NCBI GenBank assembly: GCA_039111635.1
Contig: JBCAQO010000002.1
Span: forward strand, 1,798,001-1,862,000
Reading direction: 5' to 3'
Source of the DNA: Heterobasidion occidentale
Taxonomy: Eukaryota; Basidiomycota; Agaricomycetes; Russulales; Bondarzewiaceae
DNA: 64,000 nt
Below the pieces are notes generated by a model, which was given only the letters and a program-made list of their open reading frames with translations, was not told where the DNA came from and ran no database searches. Shown here in pieces: positions 53,605 through 64,000 of the stretch (its first letter is position 1; every line of letters starts with the position of its first letter). The translations under genes and the position numbers were made by a program.

Positions 53605-54720
53605 CTCACCGCCAACTGCCTCTGCCCATGCTCACACAAGACGAGCGTGGGCCTGTCTTCTCTCACTATTGCCTCACACCTCTGCTTGTGCTCAGTTTGT
53701 CTCGCTGCTGCCGCCCACCTCTGTCTGTGCTCATATGAGATGAGTGTGGGCTCAAATTCTCTTGCTGCCACCGCTAATCCTCACCCACGCTCGTACAAGA
53801 CAAGCGTGGGCCCATTCTCTCTCGCTGCCAATGCCCTGCTTTGCCCACGCTTGTACAAGATGAGTGTGGGCTCATACCCTCTTGCTGCCACCTCATACCT
53901 GCGCCCATGCTCGTCTTGTACAAGCGCGGGCCCATCTTCTCTCACTGCTGCTGCCAAGCTCTGCCCGCACTTGCACAAGACAAGTGCGGGCTCATATTCT
54001 CTTGCTGCTGCCGCCGGTCCCCACCCATGCTCGTATAAGATGAGTGTAGGCCCATTCTCTTGCTGCCAATGCCCAGCTTTACCTGCACTTGCACAAGATG
54101 AGTGTGGGCTTGTACCCTCTCGCTGCTGCCTTCTACCTGTGCCCACACTTGTCTTGTATGATAGTGGGCCCATCTTCTCTCACTGCTGCTGCTGGGCTGT
54201 GCCCACACTTGCACAAGATGAGTGTGGGCTTGTATTCTCTTGCTGCCACCAGCCACCTCCACCTGGGCTCACTTTGTCTCGCTGCTGCCAGCCACCTCTG
54301 TCTGTGCTTGTGCGAGACAAGCGCAGGCTTGTATTCTCTTGCCGCTGCCTCTCACCTCTGCCCACACTCATACAACACTGCTGCCTCCCACCTTCGGCCA
54401 GGCCCTTCTTCTCTTGTCACCGCCACCCACCTCCATCTGTGCTCACATAAGATAAGCATGGGCTCTTATTCTCTTGCAGCTGCCTCCTACATCTGCCCAC
54501 GCTCACATAAGACAAGTGCGGTCTCATACCCTCTTGCCACCACCTCCTACATCTACCTGCACTTGCAGAAGACAAGTGCGGGCTCATACACTCTCACCGC
54601 CACTGCCCATCTCTTTTGTACAAGATGAGTGGGGACTTGTCTTTTCTTGCAGCCTCCCCTGTGCTCATATATCTTGCCACTACCTCTCACTTCTGCCTGT
54701 GCTCACAGAAGACTGCCTGC
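53605..54720 (+). repeat. Hairpin minisatellite, ~60-bp period, about 15 units
   Basis: Imperfect units carry GTGGGC-type cores at about 53642, 53737, 53800, 53860, 53921, 53980, 54037, 54097, 54160, 54219, 54318, 54450, 54510, 54573 and 54626. Each unit has a hairpin such as GCCCACGCT...AGCGTGGGC with an 11-bp loop (CGTACAAGACA) and a linker like CTCTTGCTGCCRCC. Long open frames on both strands (for example 53515-54450) encode repetitive peptides and are probably by-products of the 3n period. No homology to a gene is recognised. Confidence 0.75.
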
Positions 54721-55219
54721 AAACTAGTGTTCGATGTGAGGGATGTGTTCGAGGCAGAGATGCAGAGTGGATTGGCAGCAAGGGGACACTGTTGTTCAGT
54801 ATGCATAGAGTCCTGTAGTCTAGAATCTAGTATGCAATATAATTATTCTTCTCACAATTTTCCACAAAGGAGCTACTGAATGATTAGAGCAATGACATGT
54901 TTAATTTTCACAGGCAATCAGCTATATATTAGAAACTAATTAGCTAGCTAATTACTTGAGCAAAAATAGAATTTTGATTAGCTGAAATTAGCACTGACTA
55001 GACCACAAGCTCTCAATTTTCTCTAATTTTGATGCTATTAACAAACCAGGGTTTTCCTGATGTTGTCACGCTAGGCTCTAGCACACAACATCTATTTGAT
55101 AATAGTCATTTCTATTCCTACCTGTTGAATCACCTATGTCTAACTTTGTTGTCATGCCAACTAACAATAATAAATTGTTGCAAATACAGCAAACAAGCCA
55201 CAGGTCTTCTTAGAGACCA
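54721..55219 (+). other. AT-rich region, nothing recognised
   Basis: No gene, repeat or RNA feature could be supported. The right part may be the 5' end of element F. Confidence 0.4.
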
Positions 55220-56484
55220 GCATTCAAATTAGACACTGTTGAAGCTTGTAAAGCCCTCATTGAGAGTTATTGAGCAAGATATATCTCAATGTCTGTCACT
55301 TTCTACAACATCCTCAACGTGCTTAGAGCCACCAGAGCAGGTGACCCTGAGCAATTGCTCACCACTGAACAAAAGGACCTTGTATATGATGACTTCTTCA
55401 AATAGCTTGAAGAAGTCGACCACATTTGATCCTCTATTGTTGCACATGGAAACCCTACATCTATTACTCTTAGAAGAGGCATCTTAGGTAATGCAAGGTG
55501 AGCTTCTGGCAGTCACACAGACATTCCTGAGTGGCTCAACTTAGCAAAAAGAGTTGAACATAACCATCAATGCTTCCCTAGTCCAGTCTCCTTGCTCTTG
55601 TCCAGACTTGGGCCTCCATTAAAACAGTTTTGTGAGGATGAAGAAGAAGAAAAAAGGATCATCATAATGTTGGAGGAAAAAAACACGTTGATGGCTCCCT
55701 CCTTCCCTTTCTTTCCTAGCCGGAGGATGTTGAACAACTCTCTCGTATCAACAAACAAATTGGGCAAACACTTACTCTCAAAGAAAATTACAGCCACAAC
55801 TACGAATACGTTAAACAATGCATTCTCTCACAATACAACTGTCCTGACTTCCTTCTTGAATGCTGGAAGGGAGTTATTCTCCACGAGTATGTCAACCTCA
55901 ATAAAATCCTCACTAGCCATTATTTTATCGAGAGCACCAACACCCAAGTTAAGATGCTTGTTGACAGGGTTGAAATTCACTCCAAGGGAGTCAAAATCAA
56001 GTAGTCTATTTCCAACTACGGTGAATGGACCACAGCCTAGGATAGTTATGCACAAGCCATGCAATATCTTTATCTGCACCATGCTAAAGAACTCTTTTCC
56101 TATACTAAACAAATCTCTTCCACCTTTCTATTCAACCAGCACTCATCTTGTAAGTCATTTACTACGACAAGACAATTAGATCTCAAGTTGCATGCTGCAA
56201 TAACTCACTCCTTACCAATTTCTTTGGAGATCTCTTTATCCTGCATGTTAGTAGCAAAGGAACAGCTTCTTTGTCAAGCATTCCAAAAACATAAGGCTTC
56301 CAAGGACAAACTCCAGAGATTTGCCAACATTTCAACCAGGCAATCTGTGATGCTATTAATGGCTGCTGTTACTAACACTCTTGTTCCATCTGTTAAGCAA
56401 ACACTCATACAGCTGTGGACTGTCCACAATCTTTATCCTCTAGAGCTGACTGAAAAGCCCACTTGTGTAAATAAGCAACCTTAA
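55220..56484 (+). pseudogene. Gag-like or accessory ORF of DIRS-like element F
   Basis: Broken coding sequence ahead of the RT. A segment near 55700-56000 reads EDVEQLSRINKQIGQTLTLK and FLLECWKGVILHEYVNLNKI. The segment at 56005-56300 reads YGEWTTAWDSYAQAMQYLYL, HAKELFSYTKQISSTFLFN and LDLKLHAAIT. The pattern (YGxWxxAWxxY..A..F.YPHR..EL..Y...I...F) is one I associate with the protein encoded upstream of agaricomycete DIRS-like RTs. That association is from memory and should be checked. Multiple stops and frame changes. Confidence 0.45.
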
Positions 56485-56544
56485 TCCTTCCATGATCTCC
56501 TTTGGGATGATTATAAAATCATTGTCACTCCTTTTGCTATAGCA

Positions 56545-57749
56545 ATGGAGACCATGCCTCCATTGCCTGGATCTCCTGCTTCTAAATTCTTGAATAGTGT
56601 TGCAGTCAAAACAGTTACCAAAAACCTGTCTTTATTCTTAATTGTAACACCTATTAATGTTTCTCACTTTGAATCACTTTTTTCTTCATATCTGAACCAT
56701 GATCTTATTGGTTCTGTCATTTGCAGCCTTTGCAAAGGATTTTAGCCTTATGCTGACACTACAATTAAAGGCTATCCTGATACTTGGGATAAATCTCTCC
56801 TATAGCATGATATCTCTACTGAAGCCTCTTCTGTTTTAGATGCCTAATACTAGGAGGAAAGACGACTTAGTTGTTTTTCTGCTCCATTTGCTGCTGCAAA
56901 CAAACTGCTTCTTTCACGCATGTACAACATGCCTGTTCATGCTATTTCCATACTAAATCCCACAACACTCCTAATAGTCATTGACCATGCTGCAAGGCCC
57001 TTTGCTTTAGATACTATGATCTCTTATAAGCCCATTACAACTTGCCTGGATATTATACAAGGCTTTGATCATAACTTACTTGCCACTCAACAAATTTTCA
57101 CTAACACTTTACTCTGGCTTTTTAAGTTAGACATCTTGCAAGCCTATCAACGGATGCTGCTGCATCCTCTGTGGCAACTGTGACAGGTCATTGCTGTCAA
57201 TGGTGTTTATCATATTGACCATTGTAACAACTTTGGGAACCGTGCTGCAGGAAAAATATAGTGTATGTTCATGAGGCTAGTCTTCTAAATCATAATCTAC
57301 ATCAAGCACATCCTTGCTTTCTTTGCATATATCAATAACACTTTTTTTCATGACCATTGCATTTGTCTGGCTTATTATGCACCATATGACACATACCATC
57401 CTTCAAAATAAGTTTGGCTTCTTCTCCTTTGGGACAAAATAGATCTGCCACATGAAAAACTAAAACAAGAGTTTTGAGTTTCTTTGACTATCATTGGATT
57501 TCATGTTGATCCTAGGTCCACGACCATTACTTTGGTGGACTCTGCTTGTGATGTGCTAGTTGCACATATCTGATTATTCCTTACTAACACTACTAGTTGC
57601 TGCTGTTGACTAATAGAGTGGCAATGACTGGTTGGATGGAATAACTGGGCTCTCAATGTTATTCTGTTGATGTGTTCTGCCTTATAGTCGTCTTACACTA
57701 AGTTTCCAGGCAATACTCAGTAGAACCAGCCCATTTACATTAACAAGGA
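56545..57749 (+). pseudogene. DIRS-like reverse transcriptase (element F), decayed
   Basis: Traces in order: SVICSLCKGF-stop-PYADTTIKG and YPDTWDKSLL; MYNMPVHAISILNPTTLLIV then DHAARPFALDTMISYKPITT; LDILQAYQRMLLHPLWQL-stop; HIDHCNNFGNRAAGKI; the catalytic box FAYINNTFFHD, where FAYVDDTF is expected, so both Asp have become Asn; LVGWNN-stop-ALNVILL; and NQPIYINKDV at the E insertion. This order matches DIRS-group RTs. The RT is clearly dead. The protein continues as RNase H after the E repeat. Confidence 0.7.
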
Positions 57750-59668
57750 TGTTGATGAGCACACCACCTCTCTAAGTGCTGAGGACCTTGTTTTTGCAGT
57801 TCTACAAGCACTAGCACGCTGACCTCATAGAGTATCCCAGACACTGTTGGATGGCCCTGCAGCCTAGCGCAATGAGCTCGGCATCATAGTCTCATGCCAA
57901 TGTGGTCTTTCTTGTGCACCACGGTCATCGGTCATCACCTCGCATCTGTTAGGACGCGGTCCTAACACGTGCTTCGCACGTGAGTGGATAGGCTAGTCAA
58001 GTGCTTCAGACGTGCTTCAGACTTGGACCGCTCCCTATGACTTGTTACCATTTACATGCTCACTGCATGAACACTTACTTACGGTTCCTGGTGTTTGATG
58101 TGGACAGACTTTGGTTCCTGACCCTGTTCCTGGTTCCTGATTGATCGTGATGTAGCTCGACATTTTGATATGGATGTGGACAGACATTAGTGATCCTGTA
58201 CTATACTTAGATCGGTGATGCATCTTCACTTATGGATCTCGATCGTTGACTTCGGTACCTGAGAAGTGCACAGACCAGATCTTAATCCTGCCCTAGATAC
58301 TTCTTTGTATATATAGCCGAGATGAGCTTCTAAGAAGCTCAGCTCATTCACCTGTAATACACTTGATCTCTGCACTGTGCCCGGTGTCTGGCTACCTTCC
58401 TAGCCCACACTTCATGATCTCTGTCAGATCTGAAACTCCTTTACACAGTTTGACGACGCACTGGCTTTGTCTCCCTTCTCTTCTTACACCCTCTTCACGC
58501 ACTACTACACTGGACTCGCCGCCTTCTACGTTCTCAGTTGGACACCTCCTCGTGTCATCTGTTGGACAGGAGAAGATCATCCCGTTCCTCCTCATCATTG
58601 AGAAGACCTCGAAGATCATCTCCTTAACCTCTTTGAGGACAAGGCAGAGAACGACCCCGAGTTTCACGAAAGAGCCCAAAGACGATTGGTTGTCTTCATT
58701 AATTGGAGCCTCTGACTCTACAACGCTGTGGACATATTAGCCTAGGGATCCCCTTCGTGCATTAGTGCACGTGATAGGTCTCCGACCTAACAGCATCATC
58801 TTTCTCATCCCCTACATGGATTGCACAACACCCTCAAGCCCGCTGTACCCATAGAGGCCTCACCAAGCTCTTACCATACACCTCACAAGTATCGACCGCA
58901 AGGGCAGCACTGCGGTGCAATATTGCAGTGAGCTTTATTGTGTGCGCCTATCAGGCATTACAGGTCTCATGATCCACTTCTTCTCATTCCTCTTAGAGTT
59001 TACCTTGTCTTGCTGCTACACCTCTTTACTAAATATTGCTTTGTCTCTTGACCATGGCACAACAGAACCTTGCGGTCTGCAAGCACCTCTGCACATAGTT
59101 TTTGTTTATCTTTCTATGCTATAATATTGGCACAATATTGACCTACTTTACCTTACAATCTCATGTTTACTATACTCACTTTGACTTACTATAAATTCCT
59201 GCCTACGACACTGCAATACACCAGTTTTGAACACCCTTCTGTTTAGAGCTCAACTTTGCAAAAAGATCTCGCTTGTATTGCATCTCATTGACATTGCTCT
59301 TGTCATGCTTGACTTATTGCTTGCCACCTTTATTGCCTCTATTGTCAGGGCCTTTGCCACTGCCCTTGAGGTTGCCTCGGTTGCTTGCATCCTTGGTCTA
59401 TGGTCCACCACCTTGTATTGCATGAGAGTATTCTTGTGTGACCTCAGTACATTGAGCACATCCTTGATATCTTTTACACATGCCTCATGCGACCTTGCAT
59501 CACTACATTCAATATTTTGACATCTTGTAGTATGTATCTTGCACCCCGTCTCGCAACTCACAAAGGTCCTTTAATATTGTAGTAAAGTTAGCTCTCCACC
59601 TACCCCATGTTTAGTGGTGTGTTTTGTGTTGTGTTTTTGCATGCAGAGCCATTGCTAGCGCATCAACA
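57750..59668 (+). repeat. E repeat, full-length plus-strand copy, interrupted by a solo D LTR
   Basis: TGTTGATGAGC to GCGCATCAACA, about 1,068 bp once the D LTR and one target repeat are removed. It sits between YINKDV and HDLLWLANTF of the DIRS-like protein, proving it is an insertion. No clear target duplication (AAGGA left, TGCAC right). Confidence 0.55.
57947..58792 (+). repeat. Solo family D LTR with target duplication GCATC
   Basis: 846 bp with GCATC at 57942-57946 and 58793-58797. It interrupts the E repeat. Formed by LTR-LTR recombination of a full element. Confidence 0.9.
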
Positions 59669-61302
59669 TGCACCATGACCTTCTATGGCTTGCAAACACG
59701 TTCCAATCCTAGGAAGGTGTTTGTTAGGTTGGAGACCTATCACGTACACCAATGCACAAAGGGAATCCCTAGGCTAAACTTCCACAGCATCGTAGCACTG
59801 TAGACTCCAATGGATAAAGACAATGGATCATCTTTGAGCTCTCTGAAGGAACTTGGGGTCACTATCCGCTTTGTTCTCAAAGAGGTGAAGAAGAATATCT
59901 TCAAGGTCTTCTCGATGATGAGGAGAAACTGGATGATCTTCTCCTGTCCAACAGATGACACGAGGAGGTGTCCAACTGAGAATGCAGAAGGCAGCAAAGC
60001 CAGTGTAGTAGCAGGTGAATAGAGGGAGAGGAGGGAAGAGAGACGAGTCCAATGTGTCATCAGACAATGTAAAGGAAGCATCAGATCTGACAGAGATCAC
60101 AAAGTGTGGGCTAGGAAGGTAGCCAGACACCGGGCGCAGTGCAGAGATCAAGTGTATTACAGGTGAATGAGCTGAGCTTCTTAGAAGCTCATCTCGCCTA
60201 TTTATACAAAGAAGTATCTAGGGACAGATCTAGATCTGGTCTGTGTGCTTCTAAGGTACCGAAGTAAACAATTGAGATCCGTAAGCAATGATGTGTTATT
60301 GATCTGCAATATAACTAAGTATAGTAGCCGATCACTAATGTCTGTTCATATCCATATCAAATCTCTATCCACATCTTTGATTGATCAAGAACTAGGAACA
60401 AGGAACAGGAACAGAAACCATAAGTAAGTGTTCATGCCTCAGCATATAGATGGTAGTGAGTCATTGAGCAGAGTCTAAGTCCGTATCATGAGCGTAGCAC
60501 TTGACTGACCGTCCTGACCACGTGCTTTGTACGTGTTAGGATGTGTTCCTAACAGTATTCATCTGCTCCATGCTTGAGCTTGGGGCCCCTCCAATGAAAA
60601 CCTTTTCTTTATATTGTGATGCCTTACTAACTAGACTTGCTTTCTGGTTCCCTTCCTATGCACTTGCTTTTGCCTCTAAAATTGTGCCTGCAGCATTTGG
60701 TGCAGATGTTTTTTGGTATGAAGTGTTGGCTGTTGTCTCCACCTTACACTGGGCCACTGCCCTGTGTGCTCCTCCTCATTATCTAGCAATCTACACAGAT
60801 AATCTCAATATAGTGCAAATATTGAACTCATTACATGCATTACCCTCTGCTTACAACAATATTCTCTTTTTTGCCATTTGTGTGCTTTTGCAGCACCCAA
60901 ATATTGATCTTCACATTTTTCACATCTCTAGTAAGAGGAACTACGTTGCTGACATGATTTCTTGTCATCTCTTTGATACTACTATTAAACATGTTCCTGC
61001 ATTAATCATCTCTCCATTCACACCCTCTTAGGATGCACTAGAGATCGTGCCTCCATATTAAATATCCTATCCTTGTCTTGGCAACCTTCATGGGCACCAT
61101 GGACAAAAGAGTGTCTGATTTGAAAACATGCTATTGCATTAGGGCATGCTATCAAATTGTCAACACGTGCTTCTTATTCATCCACATTACAATCCTATCT
61201 AACTTTTTGCAAAGCTCACAATCTTCCCATCAAACCCACCCCTGACACTTTGTTGTTCTACACTGCCTATATGTGTCACCACATACAACTGCAGTTGGTT
61301 GC
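59669..61302 (+). pseudogene. DIRS-like RNase H and tyrosine recombinase start (right copy), split by a solo LTR
   Basis: 59669-59721 reads HDLLWLANTFQS. After the solo D LTR, 60555-61031 carries the RNase H: FWYEVLAVVSTLHWATALCA, LAIYTDNLNIVQILNSLHAL and HISSKRNYVADMISCHLF. From about 61090 the recombinase-like frame (RASYSSTLQSYLTFCKAHN) runs to the D LTR at 61303. 60808-61302 is the duplicate of 1-495. Family order RT, RNase H, YR is as in DIRS elements. Confidence 0.65.
59722..60554 (-). repeat. Solo family D LTR in the DIRS-like element
   Basis: 833 bp, TGTTAGG to CCTAACA, with flanks GTGTT (59717-59721) and GTATT (60555-60559): one mismatch, consistent with a decayed target duplication. 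Confidence 0.8.
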
Positions 61303-62147
61303 TGTTAGGTTGGAGACCTATCACGTGCACTGATGCACGAAGGGGATCCCTAGGCTAATACGTCCACAGTGTCATAGAGTTGTAGACTCCAATGAATGAA
61401 GATGATTGATCATTTTTGGGCTTGTTAGAGGAATTCAGGGTCACTGTCTACTTTGTCCTCAAAGAGGTTGAGAAGATGATCTTCAAGGTCCTCTCGATGA
61501 TGAGGTGGAACTGGATGATCTTCTCCTGTCCAACAGATGACACTAGGGGGTGTCCAACTGAGAATGCGGAAGACAGTGAGGCCGGTGTAGTAGTGGGTGA
61601 GTAGAGAGAGAGAAGAGGAGGGAGACAAAGCCAGTGCATTGTCAGACCATGCAAAGGATTCTCAGATCTGACAGAGATCACAAAGTGTGGGCTAGGAAGG
61701 TAGCCAGACATTGGGCGCAGTGCAGAGATCAAGTGTATTACAGATAAACAAGCTGAGCTTCTTAGAAGCTCATCTCGCCTATTTATACAAAGAAGTATCT
61801 AGGGCTGGATCTGGATCTGGTCTGTGCACTTCTCAGGTACCGAAGTAAACAATTGAGATCCATAAGCAAAGACATGTCATCAATCTAAGTATAGTACAAG
61901 ATCACTAATGTCTGTCCACATCCATATCAAATGTCTAGCCACATCATGATTGATCAGGAATCAGGGACAGGGCCAGGAACCAATGTCTATCCACATCAAG
62001 AACCAGGAACCATAAGTAAGTGTTCATGCAATTAGCATGTCAATGGAAATGAGTCATGGAGAACAGTCCAGGTCTGTATCACGTCTGAAGCACTTGACCA
62101 GCCCATCCATTCACGTGCAAAGCACATGTTAGGACGTGGTCCTAACA
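61303..62147 (-). repeat. Family D 3' LTR (right duplicate)
   Basis: Duplicate of 496-1340, with the same polypurine tract next to it. Confidence 0.85.
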
Positions 62148-62456
62148 CTACCCCCTCTTTATACAAGTCTTTGGTGTTTGGCAGGTGCCCCAATGACAGG
62201 GAGTGGCTCCCTGGAGTGAGCTTTGTTGAAGGTGGGGATGATGCGGGCTGGGTATCTGGTCCAGTTGGCAGTGTCGATTATGTGTTCCAATGCCTGCTTG
62301 TGATAACCATATTCTTCAGCCGTGCAATCCATTTGCAGACAAAGGTGGCGGGACTGCGTGCGATGCCTGTCATAGTCATGTAGAAAGCTGCCCGCCGTAA
62401 CATCCGTTCTCTGTCTAATGCCCGTGATTGGACATCCCATGACAAGATGGCCGGTG
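62148..62456 (-). other. Family D polypurine tract and 3' tail (right duplicate)
   Basis: Duplicate of 1341-1649. No gene supported beyond the same unrecognised minus-strand reading. Confidence 0.5.
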
Positions 62457-63464
62457 TGTTGATGCGCTTGCGATGGCTCTGCGTGCAAAAACACACAATA
62501 AAACACACCACTAAACACGGGGTGGGTGGAGAGCTGACTTTACTGGAATATCGAAGGACCTTTGTGAGTTACGAGGTGGGGCGCAAGATACGTATGCGGT
62601 GTTGCTTGATATTGAGCGAGGTGATGCAAGACTATTCTTGCATGTGACGGTAGCAATATTACTAGTGAGCGAGCAAAGGTCTTCAAGGGCAGTGACGAAG
62701 GCCCTGACGATAGAGACGACAAGAGTTTAATTGAGCAAGTCGAAAGCGAGGTTGATATGGACACAATATGAGCGAGATCTTCTTGCAAAGTTGAGCTCTA
62801 CACAGAGGGGTGTTCAAAACTGGTGTATTGCAGCATCATAAGTAGGTTTTTATAGTAAATCGAGAAAGGTCAAGTAACTGTGAGCTCGTAAGGTAGAATG
62901 GGTCGATATCATGCCAAGACCGTATCATAGAAAGATAAAAGAAAACCATGTGCAGAGATACTCGAAGACCGCGAGGTTCTGTCGTGCCACGGTAGAGAGA
63001 CAGAGCGGTATTCAGTAAGGAGGTGTATCAGCAAGACGAGGTGATTCTAGGAAGTGCGAGGAGAAGGAGATCACAAGACCTGTACTGTCCAATAGGCGCC
63101 CTTGATAAAGCTTGCTGCCATACCGCGCCGCGGAGCTGCCTGCGGTGATGCCCTCATGGTTGACCTTGTCAAGGCATATGTCGAGAGCTTGGTGGCGTCA
63201 CAGTTAGTGCGATAGGCTCTAAGTTGTTGTGTGGTCATATGGGAGAGGGACGAGATGCTGCGAGGTGATGACTGAGGTGCTCGAGAAAGACCACATTGGG
63301 CCACAACCGTGATATTGCGCTCGTGATGGACATCGGAGGGACTCGCACTAGGCTGTGGTAGCGTCCGGCAGTGACTAGGGTACTCGAGGAGGTCAGCATG
63401 CTAGCGCTCGTAGAACTCGAAAACGGGGGCCTCGGCGCTTAGAAAGGTGGCGCGCTCATCAGCG
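62457..63464 (-). repeat. E repeat, uninterrupted copy with empty site for element A
   Basis: Intact ~1,008-bp counterpart of 1650-1664 plus 12668-13660. CTTGC at 62467-62471 is the unoccupied target of element A. Confidence 0.6.
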
Positions 63465-63533
63465 TCCATATTCCCAGCAAGTACGTGCATTGGGGTCGGT
63501 GGGCGTAGAAGGCGGGAGAGTTGGCGGGTTAGG

Positions 63534-64000
63534 CTATACATTTTCGGAGTCAGCAGCGTCTACAGGCCAGCCTTTGTCTGTTGTGACAGGTACATCTGGA
63601 GACTGGGGGGTGGTTTCGTCGACAACGATAGGATGGGTGTGGTTGTCGCCAAGTAGGGGAGGGGATAGGGACACAGCAGGGGGTGATGGGGGCGGTACCG
63701 GTAGCGGGCAAAGAACCTGGCAATCCCGGACGGCTTGCTCAGGGTCATAAGGGAGACTGGTAGGCCGCATGAATTGAGCTGTCTCCTCGTCGGTGGGTCG
63801 AAAGGAGAGGAGCTGGGTAGCTAGGAGGTCGGGAGTGGGGGAAAGTTCTTTGACTGAGGGGTGATCAACAACCATGGGTTCTTTGGTGTCGATTAGATGG
63901 AAGCCCTGTTCCTGCAGATCCAGTTTGGTCATTACCCAGGGCCTGACATAATCCTCAGGGTTACATCTGTTAGCCCAGTAGTTCGCGATAGGGTGGACTC
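63534..64000 (-). pseudogene. D ORF3, 3' part (right duplicate, runs off the window)
   Basis: Same frame as 13730 onward (VMTKLDLQEQGFHLIDTKEP to PVDAADSENV). Truncated only by the window edge. Confidence 0.4.

Larger units (their letters stand above)
60808..64000. repeat. Segmental duplicate of 1-1664 plus 12668-14191
   Basis: Collinear with the left end at an offset of 60,807 before element A and 49,804 after it; the difference is 11,003 (element plus one target repeat). About 12 differences over 3.2 kb were found by eye, all transitions and mostly at CpG. It includes a D LTR (61303-62147), the D tail, an E repeat and part of D ORF3, and it runs off the window. Confidence 0.9.

Noticed and set aside
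53505..54450. Long open frames on both strands (311 codons on +)
   Set aside because: They are read through a ~60-bp tandem repeat whose period is a multiple of three; the peptides are repetitive and both strands are open, so coding is not supported.
1..64000. CRISPR arrays, bacterial operons, phage genes
   Set aside because: The repeats here are eukaryotic retroelements; the 35-bp tandem at 11003-11142 has no unique spacers between repeats.

Overview
This 64-kb window is almost entirely transposable-element DNA. It most resembles a heterochromatic repeat island of a filamentous basidiomycete (probably an agaricomycete). The reasons are: chromodomain-bearing Ty3/gypsy (chromovirus) LTR retrotransposons; a DIRS-like reverse transcriptase carrying motifs (GFWPYADT-type, MYxMPVHA, DHxAxPFxLxxMI) that I associate with agaricomycete DIRS-like elements; and base decay dominated by CpG transitions. 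I see no host gene, tRNA, rRNA or CRISPR array. The species cannot be named from sequence alone.

Three Ty3/gypsy families are present, here called A, C and D, plus a solo-LTR-like repeat E, a DIRS-like element F and a hairpin satellite. Family A is 10,998 bp long. One copy lies on the + strand at 1665-12662 (target duplication CTTGC). A second lies on the - strand at 26380-37377 (target duplication GAGGC). The second sits inside an older, diverged A copy (LTR at 24880-25457, internal remnants at 25458-26379 and 37383-38463). Each A copy carries LTR, self-priming PBS, gag, pol (protease, RT, RNase H, integrase, chromodomain), a TATA box, an extra ORF3, a ~1.8-kb array of about 20 copies of a 20-bp motif alternating with hairpins, a decayed fourth ORF, a polypurine tract and the 3' LTR. 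Family D (- strand, 496-22905, split by A and by E) is badly decayed, with mutated RT and integrase active sites. Family C occupies 38464-53604 as at least three interleaved pieces in both orientations, with a 100-N assembly gap and a second D 5' end in the middle. 53605-54720 is a ~60-bp-period hairpin minisatellite. 54721-61302 is a DIRS-like element broken by E and by two solo D LTRs.

The window ends repeat each other. 1-1664 plus 12668-14191 are about 99.6% identical to 60808-64000. The right-hand copy lacks element A, so it is an exact pre-integration (empty) site.

The most interesting signals are these. All three LTR families share a Tf1-like self-priming geometry. Element A carries an array of alternating motif and hairpin in its 3' region. 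Each family has extra 3' ORFs, and A, D and possibly C have their own TATA-like boxes in front of them. Two A copies at different target sites share the same 5'-versus-3' LTR differences.
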